This document shows positions 8,604 through 17,145 of a stretch of 64,000 bases of DNA, piece after piece (position 1 is the stretch's first letter; every line of letters starts with the position of its first letter). This stretch comes from Cyanobacteria bacterium FACHB-DQ100 (GTDB lineage Bacteria; Cyanobacteriota; Cyanobacteriia; Leptolyngbyales; Leptolyngbyaceae): positions 124,001-188,000 of the forward strand of contig JACJNW010000034.1 of NCBI GenBank assembly GCA_014695195.1. Reading direction: 5' to 3'. The notes under the pieces were generated by a model, which was not told where the DNA came from, did not search any database, and was given only the letters and a program-made list of their open reading frames with translations. The position numbers and the translations under genes are program-made.

Positions 8604-9563
8604 CTATTGTTTTAAGCCGAATGTTTTGACGATCGAATTTGCAATCATGTTAATTACTAGGGTTAACGCAAACAGCATTAACGCCAAATACATTAACGTT
8701 CCAATATGCAATTCGTCTAATGCTTCGGGAAACTGATTTGCAAGAATTGACGGAATCGTATTTCCTGCATCTAGCAACGATAAGCTGATTTGATCCGAAT
8801 TACCAATCACCATCGTTACTGCCATTGTTTCGCCCAATGCCCGTCCTAACGCCAGCATGATCGCGCCAATGATTCCCGATAGACTTGCTGGAATTAATAC
8901 AGTTGTGATCATTTCCCAACGAGTTGCCCCTAGTGAAAGAGATGCGGTGCGTAAATCTTGGGGAATCGCTAACATTACATCTCGGCTAATTGCAGCGATC
9001 GTAGGTAAAATCATCACCGCAAGAATAGTTCCTGCCACCAGCATACTGGGGCCAAAGGTATCAGTTCCGAATAAGGGGATCCAACTCAATTGTTGATGTA
9101 ATTCGGATTGAATCGGTTTCATCAATGGAATCAGCACGAAGATGCCCCACAAGCCAATAATCACGCTGGGAATCGAGGCAATCAATTCGATCAAAAATCC
9201 TAACGTCGATCGCAACCATCCCGGCAGAAATTTCTCGCTAGTGACAATTGCCACCATGATTCCAATCGGCACTGCGAATAAAAGCGCGATCGCAGAAGTG
9301 ACGATCGTTCCGTATAAATAAGTTTGCGCCCCAAACTGAAGCTGATTTACATCCCATTCCTGCCGCATCAGAAATCCCCATCCGAATTGTCGAATCGCGG
9401 GGAGTGCAGCGTTAAAAATAATCCAGCCCATCCAGAGCAAAAGCGCGATCGCGCTGAGCGATAAAATTCGCAAGCCCCAGGTAAAGCCTAAATCAATCCA
9501 AGCGGTGTTCCCGCCCTCGATCGACTCTGGAATATTTCTCGACTGAGATGGAATCGTTGCCAT
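8604..9563 (-). CDS. pstC: Phosphate ABC transporter permease PstC
   Basis: About 319 residues from the ATG at 9563 (MATIPSQSRN). A GTG at 9599 is open too, but it lies inside a hairpin that looks like an attenuator, so the later ATG is preferred. The protein has six or so helices, the EAA-like loop ASLSLGATRWEMITTVLIPA and ALGRALGETMAVTMVIG, typical of PstC. It partners PstA. The gene follows the porin gene with a hairpin in between. Confidence 0.95.
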   Translation of the reverse strand: MATIPSQSRNIPESIEGGNTAWIDLGFTWGLRILSLSAIALLLWMGWIIFNAALPAIRQFGWGFLMRQEWDVNQLQFGAQTYLYGTIVTSAIALLFAVPIGIMVAIVTSEKFLPGWLRSTLGFLIELIASIPSVIIGLWGIFVLIPLMKPIQSELHQQLSWIPLFGTDTFGPSMLVAGTILAVMILPTIAAISRDVMLAIPQDLRTASLSLGATRWEMITTVLIPASLSGIIGAIMLALGRALGETMAVTMVIGNSDQISLSLLDAGNTIPSILANQFPEALDELHIGTLMYLALMLFALTLVINMIANSIVKTFGLKQ

Positions 9564-9592
9564 AATGCTGAAGATTGAGAGGAATAAAGAAA

Positions 9593-9617
9593 GGGACACC
9601 CTAAATGGAAGTGTCCC
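9593..9617 (-). terminator. Hairpin between the porin gene and pstC (possible attenuator)
   Basis: On the minus strand a GGGACAC/GTGTCCC stem with an eleven-base loop is followed by TTTCTTTATT. It sits 19 bases after the porin stop and before the chosen pstC start. A leaky terminator or RNA-stabilising stem here could lower pstCAB relative to pstS and the porin. Confidence 0.6.
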
Positions 9618-9635
9618 CGCAGTGAGGTGTGAAAG

Positions 9636-11429
9636 CTAAAACGTGAATGTTGTTCGGATCGTACCGACGTAGATCGCATTGTTCGCAGAATTGCCTTCTG
9701 GGTTGAAAATCACAAATGCGCCCGGTGTGATCGAAATGTTGTCGTTGAGGCGATAGCGGTAGAAAACTTCCAAATGATAGGAAGAATCTTGATCTTCTCG
9801 ACGAGCAGAAACGGCAGTGGGTGTCGCCAAGCCAAAGTCACTGCTGGTTACTTTCGGCGGCATACCAAAAATGATTCCACCCAAGCTGCCTTCCTTGAAT
9901 AGGTCAGGAAACGCTAGACCCACCGCCCAATTGAAGATCGTTGCTCGATCGTCTTCTCGAACCGTCGTTCCAGTTCCGATCGTGCGTCTCGCTCTTGCGT
10001 CGGTCAACCCTGCCCAACCTGCCAGAGTTAGACCAGGATTAAGCCGAATATTGGCTTGCAGTCCAAACTGATTCGTACTGGTCGGAACGTTTCCAGCCGA
10101 ATTAATCGTTTGGTTACTGCCAAAGGGGTTGTTCGCAAAACTACTCCCGGTACTGCCTGTCACGCCAGAACCCGTGTTGTAGTACGCATTCGCATACGTG
10201 AAACCAATCCCCAGGTTTGGAGTTGGCTGATACACGAGCTGCGCGATCGCCGCATAACTTCCGGTGAATAATCCACGATCGAGACCCGGATCTTGAGCAT
10301 CTCCAGTCGGCACTAAGTAACCGAGCGAAAGGGTGAATTGATTACCCAGCGTAAATTCTCGCCCTAATCGATGGTTCACGATGATCCCGGTTCCAGTGCT
10401 GGTGCGGTAGATCGGATTGAACCGACCGAACCGCGAAATTGAACCGCTCCCACTGGATTCAAACGGGCTAAGCGTCGGGATCGAATCGTTAAACTCTAAG
10501 CCGTCATTCGTTCCCGTTCCGATGAATACAGTGGTTTGATCGCCGAGCGGAAAGCGATATTCCAAGCGTCGAAGCTCGATCGAGTTGCTGTTGCTGCCGT
10601 CATAGCCCAAACGGGTCATGTTTGTGCCTGTGATTCCGGTCGCCCCGGTGCCACTGAACGCAGCAATGTTTCTGGCTTGCAGTTGGGTTCTCAAGCGATC
10701 GCGTCCGGTAAAGCTCGTATCAAACGCAAGCCGTACCCGATCGGCAAAAATTGTATTCTCGCGAACTCCACGATCAGGGTTGGTTGGCGATCCGGTGATT
10801 GCATTATTTCGCGCTGCTTCTCGTGCCGCAGGTGTGAGGGCTGCATCAATCACTCGCTGCTGGTCAGAATTGACGGCTCGATCTGCACCAAAGGCTTGGC
10901 TGACCGAAAAGATTACTTCTCCGGTCAGTTTCGAGGTCGTCGAGAACTGCTGCCGTTCTAGGGTAGTGGTGCGTGCTTCTAAGCTATCCACCGCTCCGCG
11001 CAGTGATGCTAACTCTGCGGCAAACTCTTCTTGTAGTTTTTGCAGGGCTGTCAGGTCTTCTTTCTTCACCAAATCCGAAGTGGATGCGGCAATCAGTTCG
11101 TTGACGCGATCGAGACATGCATTCAGTCCTGCTGCAAATTCAAAGCGGGTTAATGCTCGATTGCCGCGAAAGGTACGGTCAGGATATCCGGCGATACAGC
11201 CATACCGCTCAACTAAAGATTGCAAAGCTTGAAATGCCCAATCTGTAGGTCGAACATCAGACAACTGAGACACCGAAGTCACCTGTCCTTTGATCGCATT
11301 AGGTTGAGCCCAGATTTCATTGACTGAAGTGACGCGCTCTTGACCTAGAGATTGAGCCGTCGCGGAAAGTGCTACCGCGCCTATCAATGTAGGCGACAAC
11401 ACAAGGGAATACCAAAATAGGCGAAACAT
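9636..11429 (-). CDS. SLH-domain outer-membrane porin (SomB/OprB-like)
   Basis: About 597 residues from the ATG at 11429 (MFRLFWYSLVLSPTLIGA), which starts a clear signal peptide ending near ATAQS. An SLH domain follows (VRPTDWAFQALQSLVERYG, then GYPDRTFRGNRALTRFEFA), then a short coiled coil, then a beta-barrel rich in alternating Tyr/Asn/Gly strands, ending in IRTTFTF with the terminal Phe of outer-membrane proteins. Cyanobacterial SLH porins anchor to the pectic peptidoglycan and pass small solutes. Placement between pstS and pstC suggests phosphate or phosphoester passage, but that is inference; relatives are often annotated as iron-uptake porins. Confidence 0.88.
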   Translation of the reverse strand: MFRLFWYSLVLSPTLIGAVALSATAQSLGQERVTSVNEIWAQPNAIKGQVTSVSQLSDVRPTDWAFQALQSLVERYGCIAGYPDRTFRGNRALTRFEFAAGLNACLDRVNELIAASTSDLVKKEDLTALQKLQEEFAAELASLRGAVDSLEARTTTLERQQFSTTSKLTGEVIFSVSQAFGADRAVNSDQQRVIDAALTPAAREAARNNAITGSPTNPDRGVRENTIFADRVRLAFDTSFTGRDRLRTQLQARNIAAFSGTGATGITGTNMTRLGYDGSNSNSIELRRLEYRFPLGDQTTVFIGTGTNDGLEFNDSIPTLSPFESSGSGSISRFGRFNPIYRTSTGTGIIVNHRLGREFTLGNQFTLSLGYLVPTGDAQDPGLDRGLFTGSYAAIAQLVYQPTPNLGIGFTYANAYYNTGSGVTGSTGSSFANNPFGSNQTINSAGNVPTSTNQFGLQANIRLNPGLTLAGWAGLTDARARRTIGTGTTVREDDRATIFNWAVGLAFPDLFKEGSLGGIIFGMPPKVTSSDFGLATPTAVSARREDQDSSYHLEVFYRYRLNDNISITPGAFVIFNPEGNSANNAIYVGTIRTTFTF

Positions 11430-11553
11430 GGAACTAATCCTCACATCACAAGTAAATCGGGCAAGCCGCTCTAAATCGCTAGAACTCGCATCGATCATAG
11501 AGCAAAGTTCTAGCGGCTTTACGGCAGTTTCAGAGCCTTTAAGTTCAAACCTT

Positions 11554-12597
11554 CTAGGGCTTCACTTCGCTTCTCACTTGCTGAAGTGCCCGTTGTGCCA
11601 CATCAGGCGGAATCCGAGTAAAGTCTAAGCTTGCGTTAAGGTTCTGTCCCTCAGTCAAGACATATTCAACCCATTTCTTCACTGCTTCTGACTTCTGTGG
11701 GTCGTTGTACTGTTTGTACACCATCATCCAGGTCAGCCCTGTAATCGGATAGCCATCGGCGGGATTGCCCTCAAACACACGGAAGTTTGCGGGAAAGGTC
11801 ACAGTAGACAATGCTTTGTTGGTGTTCTCGATCGAAGGAGTCAAGAAGTCGCCTTTCTGATTCTGCACTGCTGCAACTGCGACGTTGTTCTTCTTCGCAT
11901 AAGAATATTCGACATAGCCGATCGAACCTGGTGTTCTCTGTACCAACGCTGCAACTCCAGGATTTCCTCGACCTCTGAGCGGATTCGTTGTCCACTTTGG
12001 AGCCGTTCCCACACCGACGCGACCCTTAAAGTAAGGACTCACCGCACTAAGATGATTTGTGAAAATAAACGTTGTGCCGCTACTATCGGCTCTCACCACC
12101 GTTTTAATGTCTGAATTCGGCAGATTCACTCCAGGATTGTCTTTGGCAATTCTCTGATCGTTCCACTTGGTAATTCGCCCTGCGAAAATTTCGGGTAACA
12201 CTTCCCGCGAAAGTTTCAGGCTATTGACACCGGGAACATTATAAATTGGTGTGACTGCGCCGCCTGCTGTCGGAACCAAAATGACACCGCGACTAACTTT
12301 CGCCATGTCCTCGTCGGTCATTGCGGCATCACTGCCACCGAAGTCAATCACATTTGCCAGCATCTGGCGGATTCCACCGCCGCTTCCGATCGCTTGATAG
12401 TTGACCGTAATGTTCGGCTCTTTTTTCTTAAATTCCGAGATGTAGCGCTCATACAACAGTGCCGGGAACGTTGCGCCTGCACCGTTAATTGTGGCTCTGG
12501 ACTGAGCGATCGCCGATAGAACTGGGGAAAGCGCGATCGCAGTTGCCACAAACAGCGCGATCGCTCCACGGCGGAGAGCTTTTCTAGAGAGTGTCAT
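11554..12597 (-). CDS. pstS: Phosphate-binding periplasmic protein PstS
   Basis: The 347-residue protein has a signal peptide (GAIALFVATAIALSPVLSA, cleavage near AQS) and the PstS ligand-binding features: INGAGATFPALLYERYI near the mature N-terminus, NYQAIGSGGGIRQ, FGGSDAAMTDED and VVRADSSGTTFIFTNHL. It captures phosphate in the periplasm for PstCAB. It is the first gene of the operon and has a three-unit Pho box about 100 bases upstream, so PhoB/SphR-type induction under phosphate starvation is expected. Confidence 0.96.
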   Translation of the reverse strand: MTLSRKALRRGAIALFVATAIALSPVLSAIAQSRATINGAGATFPALLYERYISEFKKKEPNITVNYQAIGSGGGIRQMLANVIDFGGSDAAMTDEDMAKVSRGVILVPTAGGAVTPIYNVPGVNSLKLSREVLPEIFAGRITKWNDQRIAKDNPGVNLPNSDIKTVVRADSSGTTFIFTNHLSAVSPYFKGRVGVGTAPKWTTNPLRGRGNPGVAALVQRTPGSIGYVEYSYAKKNNVAVAAVQNQKGDFLTPSIENTNKALSTVTFPANFRVFEGNPADGYPITGLTWMMVYKQYNDPQKSEAVKKWVEYVLTEGQNLNASLDFTRIPPDVAQRALQQVRSEVKP

Positions 12598-12694
12598 GGT
12601 GTCCTCGTCCTTGCGCGATCAAGTGTCGATTGAAGTAACAAAAACAACCCTACAACTCTGGCAGTTAAATGAAGGCAAACAGAACGATAACAGA

Positions 12695-12724
12695 AAATTA
12701 AATCTAGTTAAAAGTTAGGTTAAT
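12695..12724 (-). promoter_or_regulatory. Pho box upstream of pstS
   Basis: On the minus strand three 8-base units ATTAACCT, TTTTAACT and TTTAATTT are each separated by exactly 3 bases. This matches the cyanobacterial Pho box layout (tandem CTTAACCT-like octamers with 3-base spacers) recognised by SphR/PhoB. It is about 98 bases before the pstS start. The first unit fits best and the third is weakest. Confidence 0.85.
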
Positions 12725-13094
12725 AAAAATGCAACACTACTCGCAATAGCGGAGTGATACCAGTGATACTACAAAAAGCTCGGCTAAAAAATCCGTTTTA
12801 GGACAGAGTTTGATATGATGACACTGTTGCTTTTGCATTCTGGTAGAACAAGCAAAAATGGCACTTTAAATATGTAGGCATCTTTTGGATTTAGATCTCA
12901 TACCGAATTAAACATAGATTGCGACAGATCATATTCAAAGTCCCCCAGCATGGGGAATTTAGGGGGCGAGAATCTGTCGCATCCACAAATCAATCTGGTA
13001 TCACAGCAGAAATGCTTCGGACACAAATTGCGATCCAAGTTTAGAAAAGCGAGAACATCTCATCCTGCCCTTAGTTCATGCGCCATCCGACCTT
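12725..13094. other. Divergent intergenic region between pstS and the TonB-like gene
   Basis: This 370-base stretch contains one copy of a GC-rich dispersed repeat (12936-12967) and otherwise AT-rich DNA. I see no gene in it; an open frame running through the repeat has no homologous-looking content. Confidence 0.5.
12936..12967 (+). repeat. Dispersed GC-rich repeat, single copy
   Basis: The sequence CAAAGTCCCCCAGCATGGGG followed by AATTTAGGGGGC belongs to the same family as the inverted pair at 27102-27205. It can form a small hairpin (CCCC-AGCAT-GGGG). Such CCCCTAAATCCCCC-type elements are scattered in intergenic DNA of many filamentous cyanobacteria. Confidence 0.75.
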
Positions 13095-14177
13095 ATGATA
13101 AAGACGCTCTCGATCCCGTCCCTTCCTCAACTTCCGGCAGCCGTTCGCAGCTTTATTCGACCAATGCTGTTTGCAGCATTAGGATTACACGCGATCGTCC
13201 TGTTTATGCCGTTTCCCAAAGCCAGCGAAAAGCCACCCGAAGACAAGGAAGCTCCGGTTAAAATTACGCAACTGCCCACGACAAAAGCTAACACGACAAA
13301 AACTCCGAAAATCGCGGCTGCAAAACCAAGTGGACCTGCGCTTCCGAAAATTAATCGACCCAATACTAATCCAATCGTTCAGAAATCAGCCAGCGAGTTG
13401 CCCCAGCCGCAAGCAACAGCCGAAGCACCCCCAACGGAAACCAGAGCCTCAACCAAAGCAGACACCGCAACGGCTGCCGACTTTCCACACTACAATCCCT
13501 CGACTCCGAACTGTTTCGGTCTAGGGCTGGGTGAAAACTGCCGGGTTGCGACGGCGAATTTGTCTACGGTTGCAGCATTCTATCTTTCTGCACCGAAGGC
13601 GAAAGGATTTACCTTAACTCCAGACGAAGAGAGCGCTGACAAAAAGATCTATACCGTCACGACTCCCGACAAGAAAACGCTATTTCTGCATCTATTCAAG
13701 GATGAGCCGACTACTGTTGTGCTTGTGAGTGACGGTAAAGTTGCAGATTTGGCAACGCTAAAAGGATCAGTCAATATTCCTGAAGATTATTACAATCTGA
13801 TTACCGAGCTTGCACCCCAAGTCGATCGCTCTGACAATCCTGAAACGAATGCTAGACCCGAACACTTTGCAAATCCGCAACTGTTCTTCAAAGTGTTGAA
13901 TGAAGCGGATTTGCAGAGCGGAGCTATTCCAGAAACGCGATCGGGGATTGATGGCAGTCCGACTCTGATTCTGGGTCAGGCACCGGAGGTATTCTATAAC
14001 ACGATTTCGACCGCAGGACTGGCTGGAACGTTTCAAGTCACGCCAAAAGGTCAGTACGGCGGCGGCAAGCTTTATGAGCTGAAAAAAGACAACATCACGT
14101 TCTACATGAATTTGGTTCCGACTAAAGATCAAGGCGGAACGATCGTTGTAACGTGGTTAAAAAATCCGGCCAGTTAA
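13095..14177 (+). CDS. TonB-like protein with atypical C-terminal domain
   Basis: The 360-residue protein has one N-terminal membrane helix (about residues 24-40, PMLFAALGLHAIVLFMPF), then a Pro/Lys/Thr/Ala-rich linker to about residue 130, then a soluble domain. That topology is that of TonB/TolA energy transducers, and exbB/exbD lie immediately beyond a shared terminator on the opposite strand. However, the usual TonB C-terminal pattern (YPxxAxxxGxxGxV) is absent; the C-terminal domain contains CFGLGLGENC with two cysteines and a globular region ending WLKNPAS. It could be a cyanobacterial energy transducer variant or an unrelated anchored periplasmic protein. Confidence 0.6.
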   Translation: MIKTLSIPSLPQLPAAVRSFIRPMLFAALGLHAIVLFMPFPKASEKPPEDKEAPVKITQLPTTKANTTKTPKIAAAKPSGPALPKINRPNTNPIVQKSASELPQPQATAEAPPTETRASTKADTATAADFPHYNPSTPNCFGLGLGENCRVATANLSTVAAFYLSAPKAKGFTLTPDEESADKKIYTVTTPDKKTLFLHLFKDEPTTVVLVSDGKVADLATLKGSVNIPEDYYNLITELAPQVDRSDNPETNARPEHFANPQLFFKVLNEADLQSGAIPETRSGIDGSPTLILGQAPEVFYNTISTAGLAGTFQVTPKGQYGGGKLYELKKDNITFYMNLVPTKDQGGTIVVTWLKNPAS

Positions 14178-14200
14178 TAGAACCAGTTAATAAAATAATA

Positions 14201-14231
14201 AAAGGGGAAATACAAAACGTGTTTCCCCTTT
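14201..14231. terminator. Bidirectional terminator between TonB-like gene and exbD
   Basis: The stem AAAGGGGAAA / TTTCCCCTTT with an eleven-base loop lies 23 bases after the plus-strand stop and 11 bases after the exbD stop. Its A/T-flanked arms give a U-run in both transcripts, so it can serve both convergent genes. Confidence 0.85.
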
Positions 14232-14242
14232 CTCTACGACGA

Positions 14243-14650
14243 TTACTCGATCGCTAACGAAACGCGATCGCCTCCAACATCCCGCAGCACTCCCAACGTT
14301 TTCACAACCTGTTCATACGACAAAGATTTATCGGCTTTCAAAACGATCGTTCCTTTCGGATTCTTTTGAAAGTACGAAACGACTTGTTCAGCCATTTGCG
14401 TTTCTGTCACTGTACCTTGATTGATTTCGACTTGACCTGTTCTCGTTACTCCAATCACTAACGGATCAGCAGGTGCTTCTTTGTTCGCGCCTTTTTCCGA
14501 ACTCGGTAGCGTTGCATCTACCGATTGAAAATTCGTCAACGTCATCGACACGATAATAAAAAACGTCAGAATCGTCATAATCACGTCCATCATCGGCACG
14601 AGATTGACTTCTGGCATTTGCGATCCTTTGTGCTGATTCTTGAATCTCAT
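14243..14650 (-). CDS. exbD: ExbD/TolR family biopolymer transport protein
   Basis: The 135-residue protein has the ExbD layout: a short cytoplasmic N-terminus, EVNLVPMMDVIMTILTFFI with the conserved membrane Asp that conducts protons, and a periplasmic domain ending VGGDRVSLAIE. With ExbB it forms a proton-driven motor for TonB-like partners. It follows exbB by 8 bases, clearly an operon. Confidence 0.92.
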   Translation of the reverse strand: MRFKNQHKGSQMPEVNLVPMMDVIMTILTFFIIVSMTLTNFQSVDATLPSSEKGANKEAPADPLVIGVTRTGQVEINQGTVTETQMAEQVVSYFQKNPKGTIVLKADKSLSYEQVVKTLGVLRDVGGDRVSLAIE

Positions 14651-14658
14651 AATCTACC

Positions 14659-15363
14659 TTAAACTGGGAGTCCAGTCGAATCGGTCTGCTGAGAACGCCC
14701 CGCCATTTCTACTCGCGCAAGCTCATTCATCGCAGGTTCGTACCAATATTGACGATAAATCAATTCCAACTCGCTGCCAACCTTAGAAAAATAGTCGATT
14801 TGTTTGGCTTGCAGCGTCACCGAGACTCGGAAGATACAGAGCGCGATGATTGCCACGACCATACCGCCCGCCGTAGTCGTTAAGGCTTCTCCGATTCCGG
14901 CGGCGGCTTTTGTGGTGGATTCGGCAGAAGCAGCCCCACCGCCTACATTTAAGTTGGCAAAGGTAATCATCAGACCGGTCACGGTTCCCAACAGTCCGAG
15001 CAGTGGCGCGATCGCGATCGTACTCTCAAGCAATTTATCGCCTTTTCGCATTTTGGCAAACTCTTCATCGCCTGCGGTTTCGAGGGCGAGGCGAAAAGTT
15101 TCGGGAGTTGGTTGATTCAGCTTGAGCGGAGCCAGCAAAAAGCGTCCGATCGGCGACTCAGACCGTTCTGCGATCGTTCGTGCGTCAACTAAGCTATATT
15201 TCGCGGCTTCTAGAACATCGTGGGCAAGCTTCGCCTCAGTCCGCAGTAAAGGAATCCAAAACGTCGATCGTTCAAACGCACAAGCAAACGTTGCAACAGA
15301 CAAGCCGACGAGCGGGATCATGATCGGCCCGCCTTTTGCAAGAACTTCGTAGAGATTAGACAT
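14659..15363 (-). CDS. exbB: MotA/TolQ/ExbB proton channel family protein
   Basis: About 234 residues from the ATG at 15363 (MSNLYEVLAKGGPIMIPL); an upstream start at 15408 cannot be excluded. It has three membrane helices and the family core LLGLLGTVTGLMITFANL and AGIGEALTTTAGGMVVAI, which match ExbB/TolQ. It forms the proton channel with ExbD. The pair is convergent with the TonB-like gene. Confidence 0.92.
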   Translation of the reverse strand: MSNLYEVLAKGGPIMIPLVGLSVATFACAFERSTFWIPLLRTEAKLAHDVLEAAKYSLVDARTIAERSESPIGRFLLAPLKLNQPTPETFRLALETAGDEEFAKMRKGDKLLESTIAIAPLLGLLGTVTGLMITFANLNVGGGAASAESTTKAAAGIGEALTTTAGGMVVAIIALCIFRVSVTLQAKQIDYFSKVGSELELIYRQYWYEPAMNELARVEMAGRSQQTDSTGLPV

Positions 15364-15729
15364 AACGTACTGAACTGGCGTACTGAACTGATCCGGGAAA
15401 GTTGTCAAAGAAATGCAGATTGTCGAACAAAGTGAACTTCTCGCGTGAAGGCTCGATCGAATTTGATGAACGCTTGAGATTCACGTAAGAGATCTAATCA
15501 ACACAAAGCAAACTCCTGTTTAGCTTATCGGAAACATCCGTTCAACCAGGTTAAGGCAGCGTAATGAACAATCGAAATTCTAGTTAAGAACAATAAAAAA
15601 TAACGTTGCGTGAATACAACGGCGTTAAATCGAAGAATGACAAGGTTAGCGATCGCATATCTCCTGCTGAAGTAGCACTGCTTCACTCGCATCCGTTTCC
15701 GCAAGTCAATATCAAGACTGTCTAACAGA
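15364..15729. other. Intergenic region upstream of exbB
   Basis: About 365 bases between the exbB start and the end of the cbiG-cobJ gene. It should hold the exbBD promoter and the end of the cob transcript. I see no convincing gene, Pho box or strong terminator in it. Confidence 0.4.
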
Positions 15730-17145
15730 TCAATCATAACGACGTGGAGTATAGACCCAAACGCCGCCGTCTGCACGATCGATCACTCGCGTCTTGCTTG
15801 ATCCAATCAAAATCACGGTTCTCATATCGGCATCGTCGATCGCTAAATCTCCCAGTTTTTTTACCTGAGTTTGTTGTCCGGGTCTACCGAGATTTCGAGC
15901 AAGAACTATCGGAGTATCAGGCGATCGAGAGTTCAGCAATAAAGCTTTTGCTTTCTCAAGCTGCCAAGTACGCGTTTTAGAAACGGGATTGTAAAAGGCG
16001 ATCGCAAAGTCTGCTTGAGCGGCGGCAGCGATGCGATCAGCGATCGTTTCCCAAGGTTTGAGAATGTCTGAGAGCGAAATCGCACAGAAATCATGTCCCA
16101 ACGGTGCGCCCACTTGAGCGGCTGCCGCTTGCATCGCCGAAATTCCGGGGCAAACTTGAAGGTCGATCGCGCTCCAGTCCGGTTTCTGGTCGCGCTCTAG
16201 AACCTCAAACACTGCTGCCGCCATTGCATAAATGCCCGGATCGCCGGATGACACCATCACAACCGATCGCCCCTCTGCTGCCAAATCTAGCGCCAGTGCT
16301 GCTCGCTCTAGCTCTTCACGGTTATCAAAGACATGAAGGCGCTGTGCTGTGCGGAGCGGTTCGACCAAGTTCAAATAGGTTTGATAACCGATCCAATCAG
16401 TCGCCGATCGCAGCACTTCTTTAACTTGAGGAGACATCCACTCGGCTGAGCCGGGACCTGTGCCAACAATGGCAAGCCGTTTGATTGAAGTTCGCTGATA
16501 AACCAAACAATCTGCGCGACCTGCGCTGCCCTTCGGCTCCGCTGAGCCGTCCCCTTGTTCTGTAATTTTGATGGTTAATCGGGCATCAGGCGCGATCGGT
16601 AGCTGACTCTCCACCAGCCAAGGCGCATCGCCCTCAATCTTAACGGTCGCTCCTGCGAGTAAATCCGCTAGAAAAGTTTTTGCATCATCAGGATTGAGCA
16701 AGCGATATTCCTTGGGTGGAGCGAGCAATGCCGTGCGAAATCGAATGTCTCCGCTCGTGGTGATTGCGGGCGCAACTTCAAAAATTGCAGCAATTTGACG
16801 CGCTAGATCATTCACGCCCTGCAAGCCACCCAGTAAGGGAACCACTGCGCTACCATCTTCTGCGATCGCAAGCACAGGTGGTTCTTGCCATTTATTGTTT
16901 AACAGAGGTGCAACGGTGCGAATCAAGATTCCCGCAGCACAAATTCCCACGATCGCAGTCCCTTGACTGAACAATTCGCGCACGGTTTCCCCGAACTGAG
17001 TAAAGGCGCGATCGGCTCCATGAGTCCGATGTTCTAAGCCGTACAAAGTTGCATTCGGGAAAGTATTCACAATCTGACGAGCGATCGGAATACTGGCTTG
17101 ACTCAAGACAATTACTGCGATCGTAGAAGAAGTTAAGGCTGCCAT
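15730..17145 (-). CDS. cobJ: Fusion of CbiG-type hydrolase and CobJ (precorrin-3B C17-methyltransferase)
   Basis: The 471-residue protein has two parts. Residues about 1-215 match CbiG (GIVGICAAGILIRTVAPLL-like region and VVPLLGGLQGVNDLARQIA), which opens the delta-lactone ring in cobalamin synthesis. Residues about 230-471 are a SAM-dependent tetrapyrrole methylase: LAIVGTGPGSAEWMSPQ, VVMVSSGDPGIYAMA and FAIAFYNPVSKTR are CobJ/CbiH signatures for ring-contracting C17 methylation. This fusion is common in cyanobacteria. The start codon overlaps the end of cobI by 13 bases, implying coupled translation. It is the last gene of the riboswitch-controlled cob operon. Confidence 0.92.
   Translation of the reverse strand: MAALTSSTIAVIVLSQASIPIARQIVNTFPNATLYGLEHRTHGADRAFTQFGETVRELFSQGTAIVGICAAGILIRTVAPLLNNKWQEPPVLAIAEDGSAVVPLLGGLQGVNDLARQIAAIFEVAPAITTSGDIRFRTALLAPPKEYRLLNPDDAKTFLADLLAGATVKIEGDAPWLVESQLPIAPDARLTIKITEQGDGSAEPKGSAGRADCLVYQRTSIKRLAIVGTGPGSAEWMSPQVKEVLRSATDWIGYQTYLNLVEPLRTAQRLHVFDNREELERAALALDLAAEGRSVVMVSSGDPGIYAMAAAVFEVLERDQKPDWSAIDLQVCPGISAMQAAAAQVGAPLGHDFCAISLSDILKPWETIADRIAAAAQADFAIAFYNPVSKTRTWQLEKAKALLLNSRSPDTPIVLARNLGRPGQQTQVKKLGDLAIDDADMRTVILIGSSKTRVIDRADGGVWVYTPRRYD

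Noticed and set aside
10618-11232. 204-codon open frame antisense to the porin
   Set aside because: Arg/Ser/Ala-rich shadow of the porin's SLH and coiled-coil coding region.
12950-13261. 103-codon open frame upstream of the TonB-like gene
   Set aside because: It starts inside a dispersed repeat and overlaps the TonB-like gene out of frame; no protein features.
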